A DNA stretch of 64,000 nt from NCBI GenBank assembly GCA_046290815.1, contig JBKBUF010000002.1, positions 1 to 64,000 of the forward strand, written 5' to 3'. This DNA is from JBKBUF01 sp046290815. Lineage in GTDB: Bacteria; Bacteroidota; Bacteroidia; Cytophagales; Cytophagaceae. The stretch's first letter is position 1. Each line of letters begins with the position of its first letter. The position numbers and the translations under genes were made by a program. Shown piece after piece: positions 9,001-17,831 of this stretch. Below the pieces are notes generated by a model. The model did not search any database, had not been told where the DNA came from, and saw nothing but the letters and a program-made list of their open reading frames with translations.

Positions 9001-11787
9001 AGGAAGTTTAATTTGTTTTAATTGGTATGCAGCTGGATCATAATTTGCATTTGCCGGTAAATTGCCCTGATATTTCCAGTCCCTCATTTTTAATGATTGT
9101 TCTTTACCCAAAGCCTGATTAAATCCCCATGCATCTATAAAGTGGGGGGAATAAGATGGATTTTGAGCTGCATCAGAATATATATTGCTTAGGTTAAAAA
9201 AGTCGCCGATTGAACCTGCGTATTTTGATTGTATGTCAGTTGAAAATTCATGCTTATCTTTATATCTATAAAAGAACTCATACGGACTCACTCTGGCATT
9301 AATCACCCCTTCATAATCAAACCATACTTTCTTTAAAGTTAATTTTCCTGAGTTTGGATTTGTTGAGTTTAAAGGAAAATTAGAATGCAAATTATTTGGA
9401 ACATTCTTAACCAGTTCATATGAATAAGCAAAGTTTACAATTTTTATTGGTTTGTTTGGTCTTGAATTTGCAACGAGAATAATTTTTTCCAATCGCTCCA
9501 TTTCATTATTCCCTTTTCTTGTTTTATCGCTGGTAGATAAATCTCCACTTAATCCGTCCAATCTTTGCTGGTTAGAGATTGTAACACCGGAATATCCTGC
9601 ATTTGATTTGTTTGTAATAAAATAGGCGGTATGTGTTTTTGTAGATATTTTTCTTAGTAAATGAACTTCTTTTTCTCCTGTAGAAATTGAACCAACATCA
9701 TCCTTCTTGGTTGAAATTTGATTTGCAGAATAATTTAAACCAACATAAGGAATTTTCCACCTATAATTATCATGGATTTTGTCATATTCAAATTTTGTCC
9801 AACCACCAAAATCCATATTATCAGCACCATTATTATTCACATCTACATAATCAGCAGTAGTTATTTGAGTAAGAAGGTAGCTTGTGGCGTATTTAGCACC
9901 TTCTCCCATTCTTGATTCTCCTACTACAGTCTTATAAGAATTGAGCTGACCTTCTTCAACACCATTGCTGGATATTGGTGTAGATTTAAAGGCCAGTTTT
10001 TTATCTAAAATCTCGTCCCTATCAGGATGAACATCAACCGATAGTTGAATTTCATTTTTTGTATAGACTGGTCTTCCATATTCGTATTTTGAACCATCTT
10101 CTTTTACAATCTCAAAACCGGTTATTCTGTCTCCTGAAGTATTATCTTTTTTTAGGGGTTTAATATAAGATGATCTTCCTAAATTTCTTGCCGCCTGATC
10201 AGCTGCGGAATTATTTACATAATTATAAAAAGAAGGCACATTAGGAGATGCCCCCTTAATAAAAGGAATATTTGGATTAACAATTAGGTTTGCAGTTTCT
10301 AATGAATTACTATTTGAGAACTCAACTTTTCCTCCTAAATCATTGGTAAACCGTGCTACTGCTTCTTTTGATTTATCAAATTGAATTGATTCTGCATTCC
10401 CTGGTTTGCCCCAATCCTTCACTCTGAATTTGCTATTACCAACACCAAAATTTAAACCAACACCAATATTGGTACCTACCATCACTTCCACACCAGTGTT
10501 TAGACTGGTAATATTTGATTGAACATAGTTGGGGTAATAATGTCCGGAAGATAAATTATGCATTCTGAATCCACCTGATAACCCTTCTCCTGTTAGTGAA
10601 AACATGTCGTAGTTTGCAAATGGAATTCCAATAAAAATGTCTCTTTGATCAAAATCACTTTGTTTTTCAAGAAAGTAATCAGATAGTTTGGGGACATTTT
10701 CATTTTTATAATCATTTTTATTTAAACTATGAATATATCCATTTGCTACATAGTCAGATACTGGTACATTATGCTGCATATTAAATGTTCCGCCCCAGCC
10801 TAATTCAACTCCAATTGGGGCCTGACTTGGGTTCGCTTGAAATGATGTATTAAAGTTCATCCCAAATCCTTTATATTGTGGTGTTACCTGCGCCCTTTGC
10901 GAGGATTCAAAAGCAGTTAGACCATAGGTAGAAATACCTGCATTTGACATTATGCCACCTTTAATTTTTTTAAATATTCCTCTCGCATTTTCAACAGCAG
11001 CGGACGGTTTATTTTCGGATGCTTCTTGTTGTTGGGTAGGAGCAGTCTCTGTTGCTACTTTTTCTGCAGGTTCTTCCTTCTTCTTCGCTTCTAAAGCTTT
11101 AACCTGAGCCCTATGTTTTAATCTATTTAATATTCCTGCAACATTTAAACTTGCTGAAAATGTTATTCCCGATGATGCAACCTGCATATTTAAACTAGCA
11201 GCACCTTTAAATCCGCCACCAATTGAATAGGTTCTGTTGAACCCTTGATAGTTATTAAATCTGATAGTTTGTGTTAATTCAATTGAAGGAAATGAACTTT
11301 GAGGTTCATGCTGCGTATCCTTAACCAGTTCCCAATCACTTTTACTAAAAAACTCTAATCCTAATTTATCATGAGCAGTTGCAGTCCAGTTTACCTGGCT
11401 TCTGTTATATTGTTTAACGGGTGTATTATTATAATCATCCGGAAATCCCCTTACGCCACGATTTATGGCTCCAGGATTTAAACTCCACCCATATCCAACC
11501 CAAGAAGCTTCCTCTTCAACGTTTGCACCACTGTGGTAAGAAAGTGATAAAGCATATCCTCCACCGTCAGGTCCAGGTATATTTATTACTGGCAAATTGT
11601 AAGTAAAATCCCCTGAAAAAACATTCACCATATCAGTAGTGGCCACCGGTTCAAAACTTGAAAATTCAGGAGATGATGGTCCGGCTGTCAAAGCAAAGAC
11701 AGCTGTAGGGAAACAAATCTGGGTAAGAATGTTAATAGCTAAAAAAAGTGAAATAGCTTTAACTAAAAATTTCTTTTGTATTTGCAT
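5998..11787 (-). CDS. Giant secreted RHS/SpvB-type protein
   Basis: A 1929-residue exported protein with a signal peptide (about residues 1-33). Residues 45-115 contain VNVFSGDFTYNLPVINIPG and ASWVGYGWSLNPGAI, the signature opening of large Bacteroidota RHS-type proteins related to the SpvB/TcB shell of Tc toxins. A Gln/Glu/Lys/Ala-rich linker lies near residues 230-275. The C-terminal 200 residues look like a carbohydrate-binding-type beta sandwich (YIDDVRYQPLDAQ) followed by a single YD-like unit (YVYDPASLRL, GLYYQYNDEGKLVRKL). It stops there, without the long YD-repeat shell or variable toxin tip of polymorphic RHS toxins. Coupled to the downstream 243-residue gene by an ATGA overlap. A structural or delivery role is inferred. 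Confidence 0.7.
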   Translation of the reverse strand: MQIQKKFLVKAISLFLAINILTQICFPTAVFALTAGPSSPEFSSFEPVATTDMVNVFSGDFTYNLPVINIPGPDGGGYALSLSYHSGANVEEEASWVGYGWSLNPGAINRGVRGFPDDYNNTPVKQYNRSQVNWTATAHDKLGLEFFSKSDWELVKDTQHEPQSSFPSIELTQTIRFNNYQGFNRTYSIGGGFKGAASLNMQVASSGITFSASLNVAGILNRLKHRAQVKALEAKKKEEPAEKVATETAPTQQQEASENKPSAAVENARGIFKKIKGGIMSNAGISTYGLTAFESSQRAQVTPQYKGFGMNFNTSFQANPSQAPIGVELGWGGTFNMQHNVPVSDYVANGYIHSLNKNDYKNENVPKLSDYFLEKQSDFDQRDIFIGIPFANYDMFSLTGEGLSGGFRMHNLSSGHYYPNYVQSNITSLNTGVEVMVGTNIGVGLNFGVGNSKFRVKDWGKPGNAESIQFDKSKEAVARFTNDLGGKVEFSNSNSLETANLIVNPNIPFIKGASPNVPSFYNYVNNSAADQAARNLGRSSYIKPLKKDNTSGDRITGFEIVKEDGSKYEYGRPVYTKNEIQLSVDVHPDRDEILDKKLAFKSTPISSNGVEEGQLNSYKTVVGESRMGEGAKYATSYLLTQITTADYVDVNNNGADNMDFGGWTKFEYDKIHDNYRWKIPYVGLNYSANQISTKKDDVGSISTGEKEVHLLRKISTKTHTAYFITNKSNAGYSGVTISNQQRLDGLSGDLSTSDKTRKGNNEMERLEKIILVANSRPNKPIKIVNFAYSYELVKNVPNNLHSNFPLNSTNPNSGKLTLKKVWFDYEGVINARVSPYEFFYRYKDKHEFSTDIQSKYAGSIGDFFNLSNIYSDAAQNPSYSPHFIDAWGFNQALGKEQSLKMRDWKYQGNLPANANYDPAAYQLKQIKLPSGGEILVEYEEKDYRYVQDRDVMAMVSLKSFVDGVGHSYNKSPQYTLNLDEIGVTDLSTKQKIAQKLEELYANDRGRIYFKFLFQLVGDNVPQINDCKSEYIDGYARVKEAKLVGSDVVITLDGAGSGYDTGDRNYSLTPRQGCYDYYSTNRIGKYFDNNSECESNLYDGYTSIVQGLADEGESNDNLAQDMITFLQKMGFAIGIINFLHSDILNHRVQPPPKGDVCRNLNKDLSYFKIPMCKAKKGGGIRVKRLLTYDPGFSDGEGDVGVIYGSNYYYQDEDGLSSGVATNEPSSMREENPLVEFIPKRKQSWFSRHTIGKDKEQTEGPIGESLLPGASVGHSRVVVENIFQGKSGVGFTIHNYNTAKDYPLDKSYDRPVSSNSDGRVFELTGSGVEYSNILDNLAKDNAPINAGVFSYNSKKLWATQGFRFIVNNMHGQPKSVASYTGKYSTYKTNRDKVFLVSAQEFTYFEPGEKVRVLKKNSNGAIIADWDSPGKEMDVAMDMRSLKERILDFTLEVDISIGLSTPPPPFLTFMPVFEYTENIISLHSTSKVISYPVIQKSVKVYQDGVWTATDYLAFDEATGQPLVTRNTDIYDKAEPNCLPHNGSIYNILVPAYWYYPEMGRLSEVDGIEGTSRSNQISLPTGTYITYGANGNPITQSGSFQIPLSAIIDAKIQTFNKGQNISSWFDQSIKSDYGISGDLTALNKIYRPYQQYVFKTNVTSINAQPVYNSGLYSSFVPFNYNSTSQSGNWIKTSEVVKYSPHGMPLEETDVLNIPSSARFGYGNTMPIAVSNNCEYNSLYFQDFENSSAASGSGHSGKKSMAVSSFPFTVLQNMPLTNHVREKGAILMLWLKTDQPLKNYLALNISSSPAKAKGVKVAQTGEWSLYYFEISHKHLASIEESSVNFTLEYDKTNENIYIDDVRYQPLDAQVSCYVYDPASLRLIAQFDDQHFGLYYQYNDEGKLVRKLVETERGLKTIQETQYNTKKVDRKNIDK

Positions 11788-11805
11788 TGACTTAATAATT
11801 TTTCT

Positions 11806-12441
11806 TTAATTTTTTAATGTTTGCCAAAATTTAATTGATGGAATATTCTTCATCTTTTCAGTATCAAAATTAAATTTATTGATACCTGTCATAAATAACT
11901 CATCATTAAATACTAATTCTAAATTTTGATTGTTAAGTAGGTTTTCACCATTTACATTGTCTCCAAACACAATAAATAAATTGCTTTTATTACCTATATT
12001 ATAGGTATTCTCCAGAGTCCACACCAATGGTTTAAAATTCTTTTCGTTCACAACCAAAGTCAAGAAATCATCCAGTTCAAAGTTTAATTTTTCAATACGA
12101 TCTTTATATTCAGCATAATTATTTATATTCATTGTTAATGGAGAATTTCCATTTGGAGCATCTTTAACTTCTATAGTCAAGAGGAATGTTAATGAACCAT
12201 TATAGTATAAAATTAAGGAGTCGATATAAGCCTGTGAAGTTTTTTCGCTTCTTTTTAACTCATTAAATGCTAGAAATTCCGGAGGTAAATATTTTATCGT
12301 ATACGATAAATCCCCAATTGTTTTTGATTTAATAATTCCATTTTCAGGATTGTTTATCCAAGCATGCATTTGCTTTTCAGATGTAAAATCTGATTTGCAT
12401 GAGCTAAATAAAATCAAAATAAATAATAGATAATGCTTCAT
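11806..12441 (-). CDS. Lipoprotein of unknown function
   Basis: Not recognised. A 211-residue protein whose N-terminus MKHYLLFILILFSSC is a typical lipoprotein signal with the acylated Cys at residue 15. The mature part is a mixed alpha/beta domain with no motif I know; it includes a helix rich in Lys/Glu (NYAEYKDRIEKLNFELDDF) and strands near the C-terminus. It starts inside the last codons of the OmpH-like gene (4-base overlap) and ends 18 bases before the giant RHS-type gene, so it belongs to the same transcript and probably works at the periplasm or outer membrane with those proteins. Confidence 0.75.
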   Translation of the reverse strand: MKHYLLFILILFSSCKSDFTSEKQMHAWINNPENGIIKSKTIGDLSYTIKYLPPEFLAFNELKRSEKTSQAYIDSLILYYNGSLTFLLTIEVKDAPNGNSPLTMNINNYAEYKDRIEKLNFELDDFLTLVVNEKNFKPLVWTLENTYNIGNKSNLFIVFGDNVNGENLLNNQNLELVFNDELFMTGINKFNFDTEKMKNIPSIKFWQTLKN

Positions 12442-12983
12442 TTTACTCCCTGGTATTCTCTATTAAGCTCCTCTAAAATTTCATTTGTTAAGTCGTACTT
12501 GTCGTTTCCATATAAAATATTTCCGGTAGATGTAATTCCATAGATAATGCTATAACCTTTCTTTTCTCCGAACCTTTTTATACAATCATTAATCTGATTA
12601 ATTGTCCCTTGCATTAACTTTTGATTTTCATCTAATGCCATTTTTTCAACATTTTGTGCATAGGAGTCTATTGTTGAAAGTTGCTTTTCTAGCATTAATT
12701 TTAATTCAGCCCTTTCTTTTTCTTTGAGTGTCTTATAATCTTTATTAAAGTTATCCAGTGATTTTTGATAGTTAAGTTCTAAGGTATCTAAATTGGCCTG
12801 CCAACCATCAATTTTTCTGTCTAGAATATTTTTTGTATCAATCATTCCAGCATAATTTTCCAAGATTATTCCTGTACGCACATAGCCTATTTTAGGTGCG
12901 TTAACATGCAAAAAGATAATATAACCGCTAAGAATAACTATCAAACCAGATACTATCCAAATTAAGCTTTTCTGCTCCTTCAT
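12438..12983 (-). CDS. Membrane-anchored OmpH/Skp-like protein
   Basis: A 181-residue protein with an N-terminal hydrophobic anchor (IWIVSGLIVILSGYIIFL) and, after it, the OmpH/Skp layout: a short strand (KIGYVRTGIILENYAGM), two long charged helices predicted to form a coiled coil (about residues 50-130, including LKEKERAELKLMLEKQL), then strands ending in YSIIYGITSTGNILYG. Skp is a periplasmic chaperone for outer-membrane proteins. Here the N-terminal segment has no obvious cleavage site, so the protein may stay anchored in the inner membrane. Its place in an operon of giant exported proteins suggests a dedicated holdase, which is inference. Confidence 0.8.
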   Translation of the reverse strand: MKEQKSLIWIVSGLIVILSGYIIFLHVNAPKIGYVRTGIILENYAGMIDTKNILDRKIDGWQANLDTLELNYQKSLDNFNKDYKTLKEKERAELKLMLEKQLSTIDSYAQNVEKMALDENQKLMQGTINQINDCIKRFGEKKGYSIIYGITSTGNILYGNDKYDLTNEILEELNREYQGVK

Positions 12984-12990
12984 GATTTAT

Positions 12991-15900
12991 TTACTCTATT
13001 ATAAACTGTGCTTTGTAAACCTTAACCTGACCCGACAAAACTAAATCAAGTTCAAATTGATAAACTCCCGCAGTAGCTGAAGATGCATCCCAAGTTAATG
13101 ATGATGAAGGACCATAAACGCTTATAGGAAGTGTAGAATTAATTTTAGATATTTTTAATGTTGAATTTTCAAATAGTATGTCATTCGGAAGATAAACATT
13201 TAAGGTTTTGGTGACAGGATTTAGTTTTTTACCATTCACCAAGTTTGTAGAAACTTCAAGCAAGTTATTTTGTGGTTTTTCATTATAAAAATATATTTCG
13301 TTGATCTTAATATCGTAGTAATCACAATTGATTTCTAAAAAGTTTTCCTGAACCTTTGCCTTAACAGATGTTATTTCATTATTCCAATTGTACTTTAACT
13401 GAATATCCAAGGGCATACTTGATTCTGCCTCTTGAACTTTAAGATCAATAATAGACTCTGAGCCCTCTACAGGTAAGTTAGGTTCAATGATTAATTCGCT
13501 ATCGATTCCTCCACTATTTGCTGAAGTTGTAATACCTGGGGCAAATACATCGTATGTCCCTGGTGATACATTTACTGTATTTATAATTAAATATGCCCTT
13601 TCTATTATTTCAAAAGTTTTAGTTTGGGAACAATTACCACAGGTAACAACAACTGAATAGACACCTCCATCTAAATTCGTTATGGATTGTCCAGTACTTC
13701 CATTAGACCATTGATATGAGCATGATTGAATAGAATTATCACAGTTACAATTTAAATATTGTGCAATGGATGGTTCATTATTCTGAGTGTTTTCAGAGCA
13801 AACAGAAACAGCACCAGATATAGATGCACCTCCATTTACTACTAAAGTACCCGAAACTTTAACCGAAGAGCAACCTTGCCCTGTATGACCATTGATAGTC
13901 CCAATTAGATTGATATTGCTACTAATTAATTCACTTTTTGCACCTAAATTTAATATACTTCCACCGTTCAGATGGCTAAGTGTATTTACTACGATTCTAC
14001 CATTATTATTGGTTGTACCATTATTAGTGAATGTTGCATTTACTGAAATAGAACAATTATTAGTGAATATACTTCCACCATTATTTGTAAAATTAGAACC
14101 AACAGTGATTTGACCATCATTCACAATTGAGTTACTATTATTTAATTCATTAGTTGAAATGTTTCCTTTATTATTGAGTAAACAGGGATGGTTAACATTA
14201 ATTACGGAAGAAGCGGTTATGTCCTTATAGTTTTGTAGTTCCCCATTATTTATTCCGATAGACCCTGAAATGATTGTTCCGTAATTTTTTAATAGAAGGT
14301 TATTGTTAAGGTTTAAATTAGAAAGTGTCAGAGTCCCATTAATAATTATAGTTCCTCCATTTGTATTAATGTTTGCTGGTGATATGTTTCCACATATGAC
14401 TAATGTACCCCCGGAAATATTTATATTACCGGTAAAGGATGTTGAAGTAAGACAAACCTTCTCTCCGGCATTAACATTTAAATTGGAAAGATCAGAATTG
14501 ACAGTATTTGTACAACCGGAAATACAATTTTCAGGACTAATTATAACTGGTGAACAGTTTTCTTGAATGGGATCAAAATCAGGAAAATTATTAACTACAA
14601 CAGTTGCAGTTCCATCGTCCAATCCAAACCGAGTAACATCTGTTGTATTAATAACCACATCCAAAGGTTCTGCATCAATTAAAACTGTTGAATTAGAAAC
14701 TTGACATTGGTTGGCATCTGTTATTGTTACTGAATAAGTGCCAGGTCCGAGATTTGACAAGTTTTGAGACTGAGATCCATTATTCCAGACATACGAGTAA
14801 GGAGAAACGCCTCCAGAAACTGTTAAATTAATTGCTCCTGAATTATCACCATGACATAATATTTCAGATACAGTTTTATTTACTGTCAGTGGCGAAGATG
14901 CTTGTTGAATGGTTACTGAGGTATTGGATACACAATTGTTGGCATCTTTAACTTGTACAGAATATACTCCTGAGCTCAAGCCGGAAAGCGTAGAAGTACT
15001 AGCTCCATTATTCCACAAATATGAATACGGTGGAGTTCCCCCTGAAACATTTGTTAAAATTGATGCATTGTTGGGTTGGCAACTTGTAGAGGGATTTAAT
15101 GTAACACTCAAAGAATTTTGAGGTTGTGTTATAGTAAAATTTTCTGTTACAACACAAGAACCACAGGTGACTGTTACCGAATGATTTCCAGCTGTAAGGT
15201 TAGAAACAGATTGACCTGTAGAGCCATTCGACCATGAATAGGAGCAGGAAACAGAAGTAGTAGTGAAATTGGTGCAGGCACAGCCAGTTGGAATAATGGT
15301 CGATCCATTAATCTGTGCATTATTACTGTTATAGCAAAACTCAATATTTCCAGAGATTTGAAGGCCCCAATCAAAGACGGCATTACCAGATTGATTTACA
15401 TTTATCTGAGAACATGCAGATCCAGTTTTGGAAATATTACCACGAGCCATTAAATGTTGTGATTGGATTCTAACTCCCTCTCCAATTGTACTATTATTCC
15501 CATGATCAAAAGTCATAGTATTACCAACAGTTATTGATCGGGTAGTGGTAAAATTACCAGATACAGTTAACGAGCCTCCAATATTAAATGAACCGGAATT
15601 ATTTAAACCTGCGGAAGAAAAGTTGCCAGAAACATTTACAGTACATGTATTAACGAAGGTTGCTTGAGTAAATCCATTTACAGATCCGGCCGTAAATTGA
15701 CCGTTGTTTGTAAAGTTACCCCCATTTTGAAAATTCCCAGTAATATTAAGTGTTCCCCTGTTAAGAATAGGTCGTGAATTGTTAGTCAAATTACCATTAA
15801 GATTCATTGTACCATGGTTTTCTACCTCTCCACTGTTTATGTCCAGATTAGTGAGGTTAATTGTCCCATAGTTTCTAAAATTAGCATTATTATTTACCTG

Positions 15901-16302
15901 GATATTACTTACTGAAAGGGTTCCTATTATAATTACATTGCCTCCATTTATATTAAAATTAGATGGGTTAATATTGCCACAGATAACCAAAGTCCCTCCG
16001 CCAATATCGATGGATGATGTGAAGGAAGATGCCTCAATTTTGACGGTTTCACCTGAAACTACACTTACGTATACATTATTAGAAATTGTTCTTGAAAATG
16101 TCGAATTACAAGTGATTGAAGGTGTTCCCGGTGCGATACAATTATTTGAAGCCGGTAACCCAGAAACAGTCACTGAAGCTGTACCATTATTTCCTCCATT
16201 GCAGGTAACATCAGATTTTGTTAATGAAACCTGGCATTGAGAATAGGCTAATTTTCCTTGAATTAGGATAATGAGTGTCAAAAAAAATTTTAATAGTCTC
16301 AT
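12991..16302 (-). CDS. SprB-repeat, Asn-rich surface protein with duplicated modules
   Basis: A 1103-residue exported protein (signal peptide about residues 1-21). It opens with a SprB-type unit (SLTKSDVTCNGGNNGTASV) and has two more complete SprB units near residues 395-545 (PPYSYLWNNG, SPYSYVWNNG). Around these sit two long Asn/Gly/Thr-rich blocks (about 60-395 and 580-910) that are duplicates of one another: each has GGTLVICGNI, then a ladder of short NNG/LTNL/FTNNG strands suggestive of a beta-solenoid, then CSY-WSNGSTGQS and a C..C pair. SprB repeats are known from the gliding adhesin of Flavobacterium. The C-terminus (AGVYQFELDLVLSGQVKVYK) is not a canonical type A or B sorting domain. 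First gene of the operon; probable cell-surface protein. Confidence 0.75.
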   Translation of the reverse strand: MRLLKFFLTLIILIQGKLAYSQCQVSLTKSDVTCNGGNNGTASVTVSGLPASNNCIAPGTPSITCNSTFSRTISNNVYVSVVSGETVKIEASSFTSSIDIGGGTLVICGNINPSNFNINGGNVIIIGTLSVSNIQVNNNANFRNYGTINLTNLDINSGEVENHGTMNLNGNLTNNSRPILNRGTLNITGNFQNGGNFTNNGQFTAGSVNGFTQATFVNTCTVNVSGNFSSAGLNNSGSFNIGGSLTVSGNFTTTRSITVGNTMTFDHGNNSTIGEGVRIQSQHLMARGNISKTGSACSQINVNQSGNAVFDWGLQISGNIEFCYNSNNAQINGSTIIPTGCACTNFTTTSVSCSYSWSNGSTGQSVSNLTAGNHSVTVTCGSCVVTENFTITQPQNSLSVTLNPSTSCQPNNASILTNVSGGTPPYSYLWNNGASTSTLSGLSSGVYSVQVKDANNCVSNTSVTIQQASSPLTVNKTVSEILCHGDNSGAINLTVSGGVSPYSYVWNNGSQSQNLSNLGPGTYSVTITDANQCQVSNSTVLIDAEPLDVVINTTDVTRFGLDDGTATVVVNNFPDFDPIQENCSPVIISPENCISGCTNTVNSDLSNLNVNAGEKVCLTSTSFTGNINISGGTLVICGNISPANINTNGGTIIINGTLTLSNLNLNNNLLLKNYGTIISGSIGINNGELQNYKDITASSVINVNHPCLLNNKGNISTNELNNSNSIVNDGQITVGSNFTNNGGSIFTNNCSISVNATFTNNGTTNNNGRIVVNTLSHLNGGSILNLGAKSELISSNINLIGTINGHTGQGCSSVKVSGTLVVNGGASISGAVSVCSENTQNNEPSIAQYLNCNCDNSIQSCSYQWSNGSTGQSITNLDGGVYSVVVTCGNCSQTKTFEIIERAYLIINTVNVSPGTYDVFAPGITTSANSGGIDSELIIEPNLPVEGSESIIDLKVQEAESSMPLDIQLKYNWNNEITSVKAKVQENFLEINCDYYDIKINEIYFYNEKPQNNLLEVSTNLVNGKKLNPVTKTLNVYLPNDILFENSTLKISKINSTLPISVYGPSSSLTWDASSATAGVYQFELDLVLSGQVKVYKAQFIIE

Positions 16303-16688
16303 TGGTTGTATTTCAAAAAATATATGAATTAGGGTTTTGAGATAATATGTATTTAAATAATATCTACATCAAATGAACATAGATATTAAGTTTTTTGCGA
16401 TTGAAGGTACAATTTATTGGTTTAATCGTATTTCGTCCAAATATTACATGTTTACAGTAAGTAATATTTATGTAAGAAATCTTGATGTTTTGAATATTTT
16501 CTGTAATGACAAACTCCAAAAATGCTTAAAAATATTATTTATATACAATAAATATTTACTACAAATAGTGAAAAACCTGTTTGTTTAACTAAAGCATTAA
16601 AATTGGATTAAAATTAAAACTTATCCACAAAGTAAGGAGAGTTATAAAAATGCAAGAAAAAATATAGTCAATAATTTTTTAGAAAATT
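16303..16688. other. 386-base A+T-rich gap between two minus-strand operons
   Basis: This region separates the end of the type II secretion operon (gspF stop at 16689) from the start of the SprB/RHS operon (16302). It must hold the terminator of the former and the promoter of the latter, but I see no strong hairpin and no clear TTTG-N19-TAnnTTTG match on the minus strand. A TTATCCACA nonamer at 16621-16629 matches the DnaA-box consensus; single, so probably chance. The open frame on the plus strand (16373-16588) has no coding character. Confidence 0.5.
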
Positions 16689-17831
16689 TTAAAAATGACT
16701 ACTCAACTGGAATAATGGCAAGTACATTGCAATCAAAATAAAACCTACAATTACTCCAAGAAAAATAATCATAAAGGGCTCTACCATACTACTGATGAGG
16801 GACGTCTGGTGTTCCACTTCATCAGAATACTGGGAGGAAACCTTCTCAAAGAACATTTCTAATTGATTAACCTCCTCTCCAACCTTTATAAGCGAAATCA
16901 TTCTCTTCGGATAAATAGAAAAGGTTGATAAACTATTATGCAATGATTTGCCGTTTAGGATATCCTTTTCGATTTTATCTAATGAAACCTCTATCGGATA
17001 AAACCCTATCATCTGCTTAACCAATGTAATAGCACGAAGGATAGGTATCTTTGCAGAAATAAGCAAAGTCATGGAATGGCAAAAGCGAGCCAGATATATC
17101 TTCCTTACCAATTCCCCTACAAAAGGAATTTTCAATATTAACACAGAAGAAAATCTTCTAAACCATAATGTTTTCCTCTGGGAGTATATGCAGATGACAA
17201 TACCTAAAATGAATAATATAATCAGGTAAAAATAATTACTAAAAAACGCAGAGGTTTCAATAATGAAAGCGGTAATAGCCGGTAGTTCCCCTCCAAACCT
17301 TTTGAATATATCTGCGAACATAGGAACAATAAAATTCAACATAAAAACTATAGCGGCAACTGATGTAGCAAGTACTATGGATGGATATGTAAGAGCACCT
17401 ATAATTTGCCTTTTCTGCTTTATTTTCTTTTGGTAATAACCTGCCAGCTCCTTTAATACCAAAGGAAGCTTCCCTGTTTCTTCACCTATCTGCAGGCTAT
17501 AAAATTCGTAGGCAGAAAATTGTCCGGACTGCTTTATTGCATTGGAAAGGGTACTTCCCGAAACCACCTGCTTTTTAATCTCTTCAAATAGTAGTTTATC
17601 CTTTTCTTTCACCTGGTTATCAGTAATTATTTCAAGAGTGGTTTTAATATCAACCCCTGCTTGCAAAAGGATTCCAAGTTCATGATAAAAGCTTTCTTTT
17701 TTCTTGTCAGAAAACCCGGAGCCAAACAAACTTATGTCTTTATTTAAAGCATTACCTATGTTTTCTATAAAAGACTTTTCCTCTTTCTGCTTCTTCTGAT
17801 TGTCTATTTTACTAATATCAATTCCTTGCAT
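16689..17831 (-). CDS. gspF: Type II secretion inner-membrane platform protein GspF
   Basis: A 380-residue GspF/PilC family protein, the polytopic inner-membrane platform that connects the GspE ATPase to pseudopilus assembly. Two repeated T2SSF domains are seen, the first about residues 45-165 (FYHELGILLQAGVDIKTTLEI, FYSLQIGEETGKLPLVL) and the second about 250-375 (FCHSMTLLISAKIPILRAITL, MISLIKVGEEVNQLEMFF). Three transmembrane stretches are evident near 145-175, 190-215 and 345-375. The length is close to the family norm. It is the last gene of the operon; its start overlaps the preceding minor pseudopilin gene by one base. Family identity is firm; the substrate is unknown. Confidence 0.93.
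   Translation of the reverse strand: MQGIDISKIDNQKKQKEEKSFIENIGNALNKDISLFGSGFSDKKKESFYHELGILLQAGVDIKTTLEIITDNQVKEKDKLLFEEIKKQVVSGSTLSNAIKQSGQFSAYEFYSLQIGEETGKLPLVLKELAGYYQKKIKQKRQIIGALTYPSIVLATSVAAIVFMLNFIVPMFADIFKRFGGELPAITAFIIETSAFFSNYFYLIILFILGIVICIYSQRKTLWFRRFSSVLILKIPFVGELVRKIYLARFCHSMTLLISAKIPILRAITLVKQMIGFYPIEVSLDKIEKDILNGKSLHNSLSTFSIYPKRMISLIKVGEEVNQLEMFFEKVSSQYSDEVEHQTSLISSMVEPFMIIFLGVIVGFILIAMYLPLFQLSSHF

Noticed and set aside
564..11787. Polymorphic RHS toxin with immunity gene
   Set aside because: No YD-repeat shell, no DPxGL-type cleavage motif at the boundary, no recognisable toxin tip and no small immunity-like gene next to either C-terminus.
12991..13110. Type A T9SS sorting domain at the end of the SprB-repeat protein
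   Set aside because: The final strands look similar in spirit, but the YPNP opening and the closing K-rich strand are missing.
16373..16588. Plus-strand ORF of 71 residues in the intergenic gap
   Set aside because: Composition follows the A+T-rich background, no known motif, no start signal; likely chance.
16621..16629. TTATCCACA as a replication origin element
   Set aside because: A single DnaA-box match with no cluster, no dnaA/dnaN or AT-rich unwinding repeats nearby.
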